Below, in pieces: positions 59,301 to 63,665 of a DNA stretch of 64,000 nt. The stretch spans positions 8,174,635 through 8,238,634 of the forward strand of contig CM037864.1 of NCBI GenBank assembly GCA_021292105.1, written 5' to 3'. The translations under genes and the position numbers were made by a program. The notes below the pieces were generated by a model, which did not search any database, was not told the origin of the DNA, and saw only the letters and a program-made list of their open reading frames with translations. This DNA is from Anadara kagoshimensis. Taxonomy: Eukaryota > Mollusca > Bivalvia > Arcoida > Arcidae. How positions within the stretch are numbered: position 1 is the first letter of the stretch; the number at the start of each line of letters is the position of its first letter.

Positions 59301-60022
59301 GTTACATTTTCTACTTTTCCATTATTGCATTCAAATTTAGTTTTGAAATGCATTTTTCTGTTCGTGACATTTATACATGTATCATTACAAGACAAAATTA
59401 TTTGAAAAACTCTAAATGTGGCCAAATGCATAGTGAAAAGTTGAGCTATGAACAGCAAAACACTGTTCCTTTTCAAAGTTTATAGCTTTTCGATAACACT
59501 AATTTCCCATTGTTTTATTGGATTTTTATATTTCCGCATCGAAGAATGGGTGGGGGTTATACTGGTATTCTATCCTTCTGTCGGAAACAAAAATTCTCAC
59601 CAACAACTAAACACAGCTGTTTGAAATTATATGCGAGTTCAAAAAGAGGTCCAATGCCGTAAGTGCCGATTTCACGTCTGCCAGACATCTACTTCCTGTT
59701 TACCGACTTAGTTTACTTTTCGACATATACGGTTAATGGTTGAAGTTAAAAACAGGCGTATACTTATAGCTCCAATTTCTTGATTAAATTCTATGTGTAT
59801 TCGTTATATTTTTCAGCGAGCCTTGGTAAACGGAAATATCGGATGAAGTTAGACCAATCGACACTTTCCTTACCAAACCAGAAAGACAGCGGCCATTCAT
59901 CACCGAGAGCATCTTTGCCCTTCTTGGATTTCCATGGGTTACGGTTCTTGAATGGAAATTCGAAATACAACGAATCGAATGGAACGATAACGGATATTGA
60001 GGAAGAACACGAGAGAGGGTGA
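13440..60022 (+). CDS. HVCN1-like: Hv3-type voltage-gated proton channel (whole gene, 9 exons)
   Basis: Join: 13440-13478, 20067-20185, 42021-42145, 42788-43164, 53276-53329, 53800-53938, 54685-54800, 56513-56606, 59817-60022. The 422-residue product (numbered from the Met at 13440) should be a plasma- or endomembrane proton-conducting channel made of one voltage-sensor domain, probably dimeric through its C-terminal coiled coil. Landmarks, with human Hv1 equivalents: D78 (D112, selectivity), E85 (E119), D89 (D123), H207 (H140, zinc), E220 (E153), K224 (K157), D241 (D174), D252 (D185), W277 (W207), R278 (R208), R281 (R211). Departures: Leu275 replaces R205, Pro276 follows it, Asp284 replaces N214, there is no His in the S3-S4 loop, and the S1-S2 loop is about 100 residues longer than in human. 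All introns are GT-AG and junction phases agree (0,2,1,0,0,1,0,1). No stop or frameshift interrupts it, so it reads as an intact gene. Loss of the first S4 arginine matches the published Aplysia Hv3 paralogue. Confidence 0.88.
14860..15120. repeat. Degenerate tandem repeat, about 65-80 bp unit
   Basis: 'cggcattattgacactgtcaataaac', 'gagaatgggcttatt' and 'ggcccctta' recur four times in order. Confidence 0.65.
15590..15910 (+). repeat. Dispersed repeat family G, long copy
   Basis: It includes the 5' part ('gtgaagaccctcaaaacgtt', 'accctggatatatttgacgt') and the 3' part ('gagcaaccggtctcactgtc', 'gtgaaggtcctcatgtttaa'), as at 24460-24760. The 83-codon minus-strand frame across its 5' part comes from the repeat. 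Confidence 0.75.
16511..16779. repeat. MITE family A copy
   Basis: The left end is 'gacagacctgtcaaaagttt' and the right end 'cgttaacttatacctgtact' plus 'gta'. An internal segment ('cggcagctgttatctattct') is duplicated. Confidence 0.75.
17896..17959. repeat. (TCA)n-(TTA)n microsatellite
   Basis: About eleven tca/cat repeats pass directly into about eight att repeats. Confidence 0.95.
18590..18970. repeat. Degenerate tandem repeat, about 120-150 bp unit
   Basis: 'ttcaaacgcctgattgagtattgtttg' or variants occur near 18625, 18750 and 18940. The segments between the first two share 'tgacagtc-tctg/ttcgca-agtacaagaaatatg'. Confidence 0.7.
19440..19655 (-). repeat. SINE-like element
   Basis: On the minus strand a tRNA-like head with a B-box-like 'ggttcggttcccc' is seen, followed by a body ending in 'gtcgtaaaataccatta'. 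A related 3' part occurs at 58150-58220 ('taatggtgttttacgacttt'). Confidence 0.55.
19854..20035. repeat. MITE family C copy next to exon 2
   Basis: The left end is 'tacagtcaaacccgtctata' and the right end 'ttaaggcaggtttgatta'. It stops about 30 bases before the first base of exon 2, so the branch-point region of intron 1 lies in or beside it. Confidence 0.8.
20067..20185 (+). CDS. HVCN1-like: Proton channel exon 2 (cytosolic N-terminal helix)
   Basis: The exon reads from acceptor TTTCAG|ACT to donor GGAAG|GTACTC, encoding residues 14-52 plus two bases of codon 53. The peptide begins TLVAETLVLAKTHG and continues as an acidic, charge-rich helix (EKIESELEEELQQDF), ending ERLG-R. It leads straight into the basic stretch before S1, as the pre-S1 region does in Hv1. 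Support comes from the exact phase match (2) to exon 3, 21.8 kb downstream, where the two bases AG join G to give Arg53. The donor is followed at +4 by a long (CT)n run. Confidence 0.8.
20188..20232. repeat. (CT)n microsatellite directly after the exon 2 donor
   Basis: More than twenty ct repeats start two bases after the donor GT and end at 'ctctgttggtg'. Confidence 0.95.
21588..21616. repeat. (GAA)n microsatellite
   Basis: About nine gaa repeats lie inside one array unit. A shorter, decayed version is at about 22373-22395 in the next unit. Confidence 0.9.
21633..21717. repeat. Foldback hairpin inside the array
   Basis: 'gtcatgtgctgtttttgaat' is followed by two copies of its inverted form, 'attcaaaaacagcacatga'. 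It is the same cassette as at 10483-10592. Confidence 0.85.
22412..22496. repeat. Foldback hairpin inside the array, second copy
   Basis: Essentially identical to 21633-21717 and at the same relative position in the next unit, so it was copied along with the unit. Confidence 0.85.
23290..23326. repeat. Poly(T) tract
   Basis: An uninterrupted run of about 36 T inside an array unit. Confidence 0.9.
24460..25212. repeat. Family G element with inverted 160-bp terminal arms
   Basis: The + strand arm at about 24598-24760 ('cacgtggcggatgtagctag' to 'ttagtatgtttgtt') is matched by its reverse complement at 25048-25212 ('aacaaacatacttatccatg' to 'gctagctacaaccgccacgt'). The roughly 290-bp spacer is AT-rich and non-coding. 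Upstream (24460-24597) lies the extra 5' part of the family. It is the best candidate for the parental, foldback-type form of the many single-arm copies in the window. Confidence 0.75.
25855..26015 (+). repeat. Dispersed repeat family F copy
   Basis: Contains 'ggtatactacttctgcctcatgca', 'attggtccaagcac' and 'gaggaattgtattccgaaac', in the family order. Confidence 0.75.
26850..26990 (+). repeat. Dispersed repeat family G copy
   Basis: 'ccgagcacccggtctcactt' and 'ggtggaagttaacgtgttgg' match the family. Confidence 0.75.
27008..27056. repeat. Poly(T)-rich tract
   Basis: T runs broken only by single g or a bases, directly after the family G copy. Confidence 0.9.
27195..27600. repeat. Degenerate tandem repeat, about 50-65 bp unit
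   Basis: 'aacagattggaattttaacgttaacgaac' and decayed versions recur about seven times. Confidence 0.6.
28008..28335 (+). repeat. tRNA-derived SINE, full length
   Basis: The head 'gtggtagctcaattggtaga' (A box) and 'gtgggttcgaaccc' (B box) form a tRNA-like Pol III promoter. The body continues to 'gcgcaacgcac', 'gctggcgatgtctcgatata' and the tail 'gacgttaaacaccattact'. It matches 30598-30897 across its length. Confidence 0.88.
28795..28995 (+). repeat. Second SINE family copy
   Basis: A tRNA-like head ('ggtggctgggtggtaaaagt', 'cctctcggttcgac') leads to a body with 'tcagaactgacaacctagat' and a 'cgtaaaacactgct' tail. Related 3' ends lie at 1145-1265 and 42270-42385. Confidence 0.65.
29296..29575. 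repeat. Inverted-repeat element B, shortened copy
   Basis: 'gtttgtgacagtgaataac' at the left and 'gtaattcactgtcacaaa' at the right are inverted. The interior ('gcgcatatgacgtaaaacgt', 'gacatcacttccg') matches 58822-59300. Confidence 0.75.
30598..30897 (+). repeat. tRNA-derived SINE, full length
   Basis: The head is 'gcggtagcttagttggtaga' with B box 'gtgggttcgatccccggcc', then the same body and tail as 28008-28335. The A and B boxes are better preserved here, so this may be a younger copy. The minus-strand frames across it are not genes. Confidence 0.9.
31495..31640 (-). repeat. Dispersed repeat family G copy
   Basis: 'aaaaacaaacatactaatcc', 'aactgacaagttaggttaga' and 'acttccaccagggaagtgat' are the reverse complement of the family arm. 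Confidence 0.8.
32240..34060. repeat. MITE A cluster expanding into a 110-bp satellite
   Basis: A recognisable MITE A (left end near 32240, second left end near 32335, right end near 32540) is followed by tandem repeats of its right-end sequence: 'gtgttaaactttcgacaggt', 'ctgtactgtatgtctctgca', 'cggtcactagctacacatgt', 'cgcggtcactcggcag'. The landmark gtgttaaa lies at 33141, 33251, 33362 and 33472 (step 110-111), with older, less regular copies before and after. The open frames here (Val-Leu-Asn-Phe-Arg-Gln-Val repeats) are by-products. Confidence 0.9.
33501..33671. repeat. MITE family C inserted in the satellite
   Basis: 'actgtcaaacccgccataaa' at the left and 'ctttatagataggtttggct' plus 'gta' at the right interrupt the 110-bp array. 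Confidence 0.75.
35075..35300 (+). repeat. Dispersed repeat family E copy
   Basis: 'gaggggtatatagaaattac', (tctg)n, 'ataaaattgtgtcctgacca' and 'taactttca' occur in family order. Confidence 0.7.
35625..35830 (+). repeat. Dispersed repeat family E copy, tandem to the previous one
   Basis: 'gagggggtacacaggaacca' and the following blocks match 35075-35300. The preceding roughly 200 bp (around 35395-35600 and 34860-35050, 'gacattggttgtagggatca') is also duplicated, so a unit of about 540 bp is repeated. Confidence 0.75.
35895..36130 (-). repeat. tRNA-derived SINE, 5'-eroded copy
   Basis: The complement of the SINE body ('gatggcattatacagcag', 'atgccgag', 'tcttgggccagacccgg') is clear. The tRNA-like head is mostly lost. 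Confidence 0.8.
36346..36740. repeat. MITE family A copy, enlarged
   Basis: The left end is 'agtacagacctgtcgaaagt' and the right end 'gttagcttttgacatgtact'. The interior holds about 170 extra bases with a repeated 'ggacatttgagcgaca' motif. Confidence 0.7.
37840..38330. repeat. Degenerate tandem repeat, about 65-80 bp unit
   Basis: 'gaaaactacggaagcccttaatggccaatgat' and 'aataattcatgggtttctt' recur about seven times. Confidence 0.75.
38390..38540 (-). repeat. Dispersed repeat family G copy, diverged
   Basis: 'aaaagcaaaaactttgaaaa' and 'tctaggagggtaagcac' match the complement of the family arm. Confidence 0.6.
39911..40572. repeat. MITE family A interrupted by element B
   Basis: The left end 'gtacagacctgtcgaaagtt' and the right end 'cagtgttaaactttagacag' belong to one MITE A copy. 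Element B (40050-40511) sits between its two halves. Confidence 0.8.
40050..40511. repeat. Inverted-repeat element B, complete and nested
   Basis: The left end 'ctactgtaggaaccattgtg' followed by 'tttgtgacagtgaaa' and the right end 'tttcactgtcataaacacaa' followed by 'tggttcctacagtag' form inverted repeats of about 36 bp. A related full copy is at 58822-59300. Confidence 0.85.
40573..40930. repeat. MITE C fragment, tandemly duplicated
   Basis: 'gaccacctgcccataaaggtcattgttactgct' and 'aaagacaggcttgactgtaatttgatttggcaaa' occur twice, about 165 bp apart, as the right half of MITE C plus flank. Confidence 0.85.
40931..42020. other. Last part of intron 2, nothing recognised
   Basis: AT-rich, apart from a short family G-like fragment near 41420-41480. 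It leads into the exon 3 acceptor. Confidence 0.4.
42021..42145 (+). CDS. HVCN1-like: Proton channel exon 3 (transmembrane segment S1)
   Basis: Acceptor TTCACAG, donor AAAG|GTAAAG. It encodes residues 54-94 plus parts of 53 and 95. A basic start (WRRKGFEVFKSK) precedes S1 (about residues 66-90), whose core is LCITDCALVLGELTLDL. This is closely parallel to human Hv1 S1: D78 sits at the D112 position that sets proton selectivity, E85 at E119 and D89 at D123. The only candidate selectivity residue is therefore intact, which argues for proton conduction rather than a silent relative such as TMEM266. Confidence 0.9.
42146..42787 (+). other. Intron 3, 642 bp, with two SINE fragments
   Basis: Donor GTAAAG, acceptor TATTGTAG. 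A second-family SINE 3' end lies at about 42270-42385. A fragment of the first SINE family lies at about 42575-42740 ('cccgtgtcacggcaggac', 'tgacgtctcgatataagtga', 'cgggggcgtaaaaccc'). The latter ends about 50 bases before exon 4. Confidence 0.75.
42788..43164 (+). CDS. HVCN1-like: Proton channel exon 4 (long S1-S2 loop and most of S2)
   Basis: Acceptor TTGTAG|TG (phase 1), donor GAG|GTGAGT (phase 0), residues 95-220. About 110 residues form an extracellular S1-S2 loop, against roughly 15 in human Hv1. The loop has three N-glycosylation sequons (N105, N141, N176), a dibasic RHRR at 160-163 fitting the furin pattern, a predicted helix-rich first half and a duplicated SIQED (181-185 and 197-201). 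S2 starts near AHAFHLASIAILGIIVFE. H207 matches zinc-binding H140 of human Hv1, and E220 matches E153. A long loop here is known from some gastropod Hv channels. Translation past the donor continues open for about 100 codons in the intron, but that extension has no family similarity. Confidence 0.9.
43550..43830 (-). repeat. Dispersed repeat family G, long copy
   Basis: The complement of the whole family unit is present: 'aaaaacaaacatacttatca', 'gtgccaccaggaaagtgaga', 'gctccggaaggttaagaacc' and then 'aatcctggacacagagacat'. Confidence 0.8.
43985..45150. repeat. Direct duplication, unit about 0.7-0.8 kb, diverged
   Basis: 'tacgacaaacatggatctaattgaataatttgtgtaaaa' and 'gttgtcaagtactatatcttatatgattaatgtg' near 44270-44360 recur at about 44970-45075. 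Upstream, 'aatggtgtttaatcaaaacctg' (43983) matches 'aatggcgttttatcaaaatctg' (44812). A family G copy in each orientation (44010-44110 plus, 44590-44700 minus) lies within. Confidence 0.75.
46003..46245 (-). repeat. Dispersed repeat family E copy
   Basis: 'ggtcatgacacacctatgga', 'gacagtcatccaaa', 'gatatggcccggacacgatt' and 'ggtgattcctatataccccc' are the complement of 6787-7010. Confidence 0.85.
47335..47590 (-). repeat. Dispersed repeat family G copy
   Basis: 'aaaagcaaagtaaaaacttt' and 'gtgctccggaagggtaagca' match the complement of the family arm, and the 5' part follows to about 47590. Confidence 0.75.
48865..49460. repeat. Two family G copies in inverted orientation
   Basis: A + strand copy (48870-48985, 'caggaggtgccttcccttcc') faces a minus-strand copy (49215-49460, 'gaggccgggtgcttcgaaag') across about 230 AT-rich bases, the same arrangement as 24598-25212. 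Confidence 0.7.
49680..49800. repeat. Repeat pair with 51025-51130
   Basis: 'cttgacagaaacatgaccatatgtcacatcgaggatatcaat' is repeated with few changes at 51033. Confidence 0.8.
49855..50095. repeat. Interspersed (GATAT/GATATGATAT) repeats
   Basis: Many irregular copies of gatat, including 'gatatgatacgatatgatat' at 49908, are mixed with a roughly 80-bp partial repetition around 'agaaagatgtatgatgat'. Confidence 0.75.
51170..51310 (-). repeat. Dispersed repeat family G copy, diverged
   Basis: 'aatgacaattccaagaccaa', 'acctgacaaattaagttata' and 'aggtgttccggagaag' match the complement with many changes. Confidence 0.6.
51470..52590 (+). repeat. Two family F copies (51470-51600 and 52390-52590)
   Basis: 'tctcattttaacatcaaaac' with 'gaccgtctagc' marks the first. 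'atactctctcaagcaaggta', 'ttttggtcctttgg' and 'gaggaattgtattccgaaac' mark the second. The sequence between them is AT-rich with no recognised content. Confidence 0.7.
52563..53130. repeat. Young 284-bp tandem duplication
   Basis: The block 52563-52846 is repeated at 52847-53130. By eye I see three substitutions, two next to each other just after 'taacact' and one in 'agttttaactag' / 'agttttatctag'. Each copy contains the end of a family F repeat and a family G arm. Confidence 0.95.
53276..53329 (+). CDS. HVCN1-like: Proton channel exon 5 (end of S2 and S2-S3 linker)
   Basis: A 54-base exon, phase 0 on both sides, between acceptor TATTTCAG and donor GAG|GTATGA. It encodes TLLKALCAGCAFFHRRLE (221-238), closely parallel to the end of S2 and the S2-S3 turn of human Hv1. 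K224 sits at K157, and the FFH-basic-basic block matches the conserved linker. Three small or thiol residues (CAGC) replace a bulkier stretch. Because it is symmetric, skipping it would keep frame but remove the intracellular end of S2. Confidence 0.88.
53330..53799 (+). other. Intron 5, 470 bp
   Basis: Donor GTATGA, acceptor TATTTTCAG. A (tttat)/(ttta)n run at about 53768-53794 forms the pyrimidine tract directly before exon 6. The remainder shows nothing recognised. Confidence 0.8.
53800..53938 (+). CDS. HVCN1-like: Proton channel exon 6 (S3 and S4 voltage sensor)
   Basis: Acceptor TTTTCAG|GTT, donor GATA|GTAAGT (phase 1), residues 239-284. S3 reads VFDAFIVIVSFVVDTTLL, with D241 (D174) and D252 (D185). 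The S3-S4 loop is three residues longer than in human and has no histidine, so the second zinc ligand (H193) is missing. S4 reads FILAFLLPWRVIRVVD. The first gating arginine of the family motif is Leu275 (codon TTG), Pro276 follows, W277, R278 and R281 are kept, and N214 is replaced by D284. Only two S4 arginines remain, which should reduce gating charge. Aplysia Hv3, also missing R1, shows proton leak and weak voltage dependence. Confidence 0.92.
53939..54684 (+). other. Intron 6, 746 bp, with a SINE-like element
   Basis: Donor GTAAGT, acceptor TTTACAG. At about 54176-54385 a tRNA-like head ('ccgatagccgagaggcgcaa', 'ttagattcaatttc') is followed by a tail 'gtatcgacgtaaaacactatt'. Confidence 0.65.
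54685..54800 (+). CDS. HVCN1-like: Proton channel exon 7 (post-S4 and start of coiled coil)
   Basis: Acceptor TTTACAG|GC, donor AAG|GTAATA (phase 0), residues 285-323. The bases A+GC rebuild Ser285. LVVAVK matches the conserved S4 extension, with K291 at human K221. A heptad pattern then begins: L298, V301, K305, V308, L312, T315, L319 and F322 occupy alternating 3-4 spaced a/d positions. It continues into exon 8. In Hv1 this coiled coil makes the channel a dimer and couples the gating of its two pores. Confidence 0.88.
54801..56512 (+). other. Intron 7, 1.7 kb
   Basis: Donor GTAATA, acceptor AATTACAG. It contains family G arms at 54820-54960 (+) and 55805-55880 (-) and a family F copy at 55600-55795. 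The rest (about 54970-55590 and 55890-56510) shows nothing recognised. Confidence 0.7.
56513..56606 (+). CDS. HVCN1-like: Proton channel exon 8 (coiled coil continued)
   Basis: Acceptor AATTACAG|TAT, donor CAGC|GTGAGT (phase 1), residues 324-354 plus one base of 355. The peptide starts YQCNALKRLCLSEGLDEW. C326, L329 and C333 continue the a/d spacing from exon 7, so the coiled coil spans about residues 298-333. Two cysteines at core positions could form an inter-subunit disulphide, as has been proposed for C249 of human Hv1. The second half (KIDQCVKAEQKFQ) is charged. Family similarity is weak this far C-terminal, so support comes from the splice sites, phase and heptads. Confidence 0.8.
56840..57065 (+). 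repeat. Dispersed repeat family F copy
   Basis: 'ggtatactctctcatgcaaa', 'ttggtcctttgggt', 'tttggtccaagcactactga' and 'gaggaattgtattccgaaac' give the best-preserved full unit of the family. Confidence 0.8.
57760..58120. repeat. Tandem repeat, about 155-160 bp unit, three copies
   Basis: 'gttgtatctgagcgacatgtcaatttacgagggctccaaa' or variants occur near 57770, 57928 and 58073. Confidence 0.85.
58822..59300. repeat. Inverted-repeat element B, complete copy
   Basis: The left end 'tactgtaggaaccactctgt' and the right end 'acagagtggttccttcagta' are inverted. The interior has two opposed 'aacaggaaatctgtatgcgc' / 'gcatacagatttcctgtt' segments, so the whole element is close to self-complementary. The short minus-strand frames inside are not genes. 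Confidence 0.85.
59817..60022 (+). CDS. HVCN1-like: Proton channel exon 9 (C-terminal tail and stop)
   Basis: Acceptor TTTTTCAG|CG. C+CG rebuilds Pro355, and the frame ends at TGA 60020-60022, giving residues 355-422. The tail starts SLGKRKYRMKLDQSTLSLP and is rich in Ser, Asn, Lys and acidic residues, with possible basophilic kinase sites (RASL). No family domain is expected here, and I recognise none. Phase agreement and continuity to a stop shortly before a candidate poly(A) signal support it as the terminal exon. A further exon replacing it by alternative splicing cannot be excluded. Confidence 0.75.
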
Positions 60023-60450
60023 AAATCGAAATAGCAATGTTATTTAATTATAATTTCGTCCGTTTTTATTCACAGGGTTTTCATTTTTTAAATACGAAAC
60101 TGAGGCTATTGTACAGTATATTATTCCAAGATGGTGGACTCTAAATGGCGGTAAATGATCTTCTAAGGGCAACAGTTTATGATTGATTTCTTGATATTAA
60201 TAAGTACATTTGCTTGTTTGTTCAGATATTTCAAGTGCGCTGTATTCTCGATACCATTCTAGTTAAATGAAGCACTTTCCTATACCGACTTACATTGTGA
60301 AAGGAAGCGGAATATATCAAAGCAATGGAACTAGTCTATTGGTACTTACTACTCAAGCACTTTGGCATCATGTATTTGACGCCATTTGTAATCACGATCG
60401 CTTCTTACCTTAACAGCTGATTTCTGTGAAAATAAATTCATTCCTGGTAT
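60023..60450 (+). other. Probable 3' UTR of the proton channel
   Basis: The sequence after the stop is AT-rich, has no splice-bounded frame, and reaches the first AATAAA at 60431-60436. The end of the UTR is inferred from that hexamer only. Confidence 0.35.
60431..60436 (+). terminator. Candidate poly(A) signal AATAAA
   Basis: It is the first canonical hexamer after the stop codon, about 410 bases downstream. A gt-rich stretch (cgtgtgtgtta) follows near 60508. Later AATAAA copies (about 61236, 61367, 61623) are alternatives. Confidence 0.3.
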
Positions 60451-62800
60451 ATATTGCTGCAAATGAAGCCTGTAACGACGGAACACGTTATAGCAATCAA
60501 AACTTCCGTGTGTGTTATCGTAAAAACGCATCCGATAGTAAAGCAAAACAAAAAATACCAGATGCCAATGAAATGTTGAGATTTGTAAAAATTATAACTG
60601 GGTTTCATCAGCATACTGCGCTTTCAAGAAGGATATTAAACACAATTGTGTTTTTCCGAAAATTTGCGACATGAACATTTTCCAAACCAATCTGCACAAA
60701 TGTTCTGTGATATCGAGGTACACTGGCGAACCCGTTACAACAATGTAGTCATTATACATGAAACAATACATTATTTGTTAGCCATAGTTTATGCATTATG
60801 AAAATTAAGTGCAATACAAATTTTGATACTAGATATGGCTTACATTTGTCTTTCAAACATTTTGCAGTTTGTCTGATTCATGCTGAAAAATATGGACCCA
60901 GTAATGCCGCTATGCATTCGGGTTATTTTAAACAGCCAATTAAAACTGGTTTTACTTAAACGTTTTCTATCATTGCGCCATGAGTCTTGTAGTTTTCATA
61001 TCACAAAATGGAAGGCCTTTATGAATTTGTTAATTGGTAGACATTAGTCATTGTTACAGTTTGTCATTAGTTACGAAACAAAACTGATATTATTTTGCAG
61101 GATTTACAATTACGATTTTATGCTGTATGAACAATTATATTATTAATAAGCAATACTGAATGTGTTTGGTAAGTGTACGAAAGTATATTTTCCAACCAGG
61201 ACCTTATCCTTTGAAGGAGCAAAAACTGGAAAGCAATAAAACGAATGAGAGACGTTTCGCCGGCTATGCCCACAATGTTCCGACAAGGTCAGCATGCTTG
61301 ACTGGCGGCCAGTGTCGGAACATAATAGGCATGACCGGCGATACGCCAATTTAAAAGATGCTAGGGCAATAAAAATATTATCGTCTGTTTATCACTGCAT
61401 CGTGGTTTATAACAAACTTATTCCAATTGATTTCAACAAAATGCAACCACTTTATAATATAATACAGATGTACTGTATTTCCAATATGCACCACCGTTAA
61501 TCTGATGCAATTCTCATGTGTTTTAACTGAGAAAAATATTTTTTGATGTTGTTTTGTCCGTTTTTCTATGTGGATATGAGTGTGTTATAATTTATTTTTT
61601 CGTATTCAATAATTTTTGTGAATAATAAATTAATGATTCTTTATTTTTAGACCAAAAAGTGAGAGAATGAGGCTGGTCGCTGTATCAAGTGATCAAACGC
61701 GGTTTGGGTGTACTTACATCGCAAATTCCCGAAATTACGTCGTTTTAACGGAAAAAACGTAAATTGATATAATTCCATATCTAATGGGAATAATTGTTCC
61801 GCACAAACTATTGAGGATGTCACGTGATACAGCGGCGAACTCTATTGCAATTATGTGGCAACGTGACATGTATAAGTCAATGTGTTGATTCCATAAAGAG
61901 ATTATTTAATTCTTCTCTTTTCGTTCCCATTTGTCATATATGATTTTTCCACCTCATAACTCTTTTGATTTGCATAATTAGAAATGTCTGAAATTGGGTA
62001 AAAAAAACTAGGTTGCTGTAGCGACCATTGTTTTACGTAACAAACCAAAAGACAAACATCATTATTTGCAAAAAAAAATAGCGATTTTTTTTTTATTTTG
62101 CGCTAAAAGATGTTTCAACCTGCCAAATTGCTAAAGGTAAAGAGAGCTAGAGTTTAAGGAAATAAAACCATGGACAAATGCTTACGCCGTCTACAAATTC
62201 CGTCGACCTCTACGTAGGTATTTATTTTTGTTAAATCTATTTTTAGACTCCTCGAAACTGGTTCGTTGACATGTCAATTCGTTGTTCACGATATCTATGG
62301 AAACAACGACAATGGGGACATCTCGAAAATTATTGATTTCACGGTTGAAATCGCAAACCTTTTGCGCAAAAAAGTTTTTGAACACTGTAGATCAGTTATT
62401 TTTCGCGAGTAGAAAATTTAGCGTCAAGACCATCTTGGCTTTTTCACGAATATTTGAATTCGCGTTTGGAATCTTATTGAATACAACAAATGTATGCATC
62501 TGTGTGCTGGAAACGTTCGCGTGATATTTGAATTCGTGAATGGGATGGATCGCGAATTTACGCAAAAATAAATATCTCACAAAATAAAAGTGATCTACAG
62601 TATTCAGTTTCATTTGATCTATACATGCCATGCAGTTGATTGGTGTCTTTGTATTTGTAATTGTAATTCAATGTTTTATAAAAAGTTGATTATTTACACG
62701 TGTGGTGTTTGGATATTACTTTTAAGTTGTTTTACATCATTGCAATAAAAATTCAATTAGTTATACGTGTTTTTATATTGTCAAAACATTTTACAACAAA
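60451..62800. other. Downstream intergenic, nothing recognised
   Basis: AT-rich sequence with several open frames of 60-82 codons on both strands. None has a recognisable domain, a good start context or a consistent splice partner. Confidence 0.4.
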
Positions 62801-62804
62801 GATA

Positions 62805-63085
62805 GTTATCAAAAACAAACATATAAATCCATGTCCAAACCGCAATCCCAGAGCAAAGTAAACCTCGAATCCTTTTGTTTTCTTATGTTCTTCGTTGCAA
62901 TGGGAATTCACAAGAACCTTTTTTCAGCTATAAAATTGCTTTATTCCATTACATACCGGTCCTTGTCCAAATCACAATCACAACGGAAAGTAAAAACTTT
63001 GAAACTGAAGTTCCGACATAGGTATTACTTCTATTCTCAATTTCGTTCAGCTAAACTTCAGTTTCAAAGTTTTTACTTTCCTTTG
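62805..63085. repeat. Family G fragments with a perfect 28-bp hairpin
   Basis: Two minus-strand family G starts ('caaaaacaaacatataaatc', 'ccttgtccaaatcacaatca') are followed by arms 62985-63012 and 63054-63081, exact reverse complements separated by 41 bases. Confidence 0.85.
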
Positions 63086-63469
63086 TGGAGTGATAGGGTT
63101 TTACAAGGTTCTTCACTTATATACAGGTATTTGATTTTTAGGATGGCGGGGTACCGGATGATTACCGAACTGAATAAAAACCATTTAGACTAGAATCTGC
63201 ACGAGTTGCCATGGCATTTGATCCTATGGCACCGTGAGATTGAGCTTTAGGCCAATCTGTCAAGATACAAGCTCCTCTGTATTTCGGAAGCCAAAATGCA
63301 TTCATTTTCAGCCTCGAACAAGCACTAGACATCCAAGACTGTGAAATGGTTCTAAGGGAGGTAAGCGTAAGGATGTTACATATCAAACCAGAAATAAATG
63401 AAGTAAAAAGAAAGATTTAATCCACATGGTTAACATCATTCAATAACCCGCAAAAAAACAAAACGATTG
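63086..63469. other. Non-coding, nothing recognised
   Basis: No gene or named repeat can be supported. A 74-codon minus-strand frame has no recognisable features. Confidence 0.4.
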
Positions 63470-63665
63470 CATTATACCCCACGCAAACTAGTTTAAAAGA
63501 GTTATATAGTCACCATGTCTGTCTGTCCGTGTAAAATTGTGTCCGGGTCATATCTCATAATTGCTCCGGTCGACTGCCATAAAACTTCACATAATTAATT
63601 TTCATGGTTCCAAAGTGCACCATGACCTGAACCATATCGGAAAGGTCAAGGTGCAGGAAAACATT
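63470..63665 (+). repeat. Dispersed repeat family E copy
   Basis: 'acgcaaactagtttaaaaga', 'caccatgtctgtctgtccgt', 'gtgtccgggtcatatctcat' and 'ggaaaggtcaaggt' match 6787-7010. Confidence 0.85.

Larger units (their letters stand above)
56607..59816 (+). other. Intron 8, 3.2 kb
   Basis: Donor GTGAGT, acceptor TTTTTCAG. It contains a family F copy (56840-57065), a three-unit tandem repeat (57760-58120), a SINE-like fragment (58150-58290) and element B (58822-59300). Sequence at 57070-57755 and 58300-58815 shows nothing recognised. Confidence 0.7.

Noticed and set aside
60426-60674. 82-codon + strand frame after the channel gene
   Set aside because: No recognisable domain and no start or splice context. 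It overlaps the candidate poly(A) signal.
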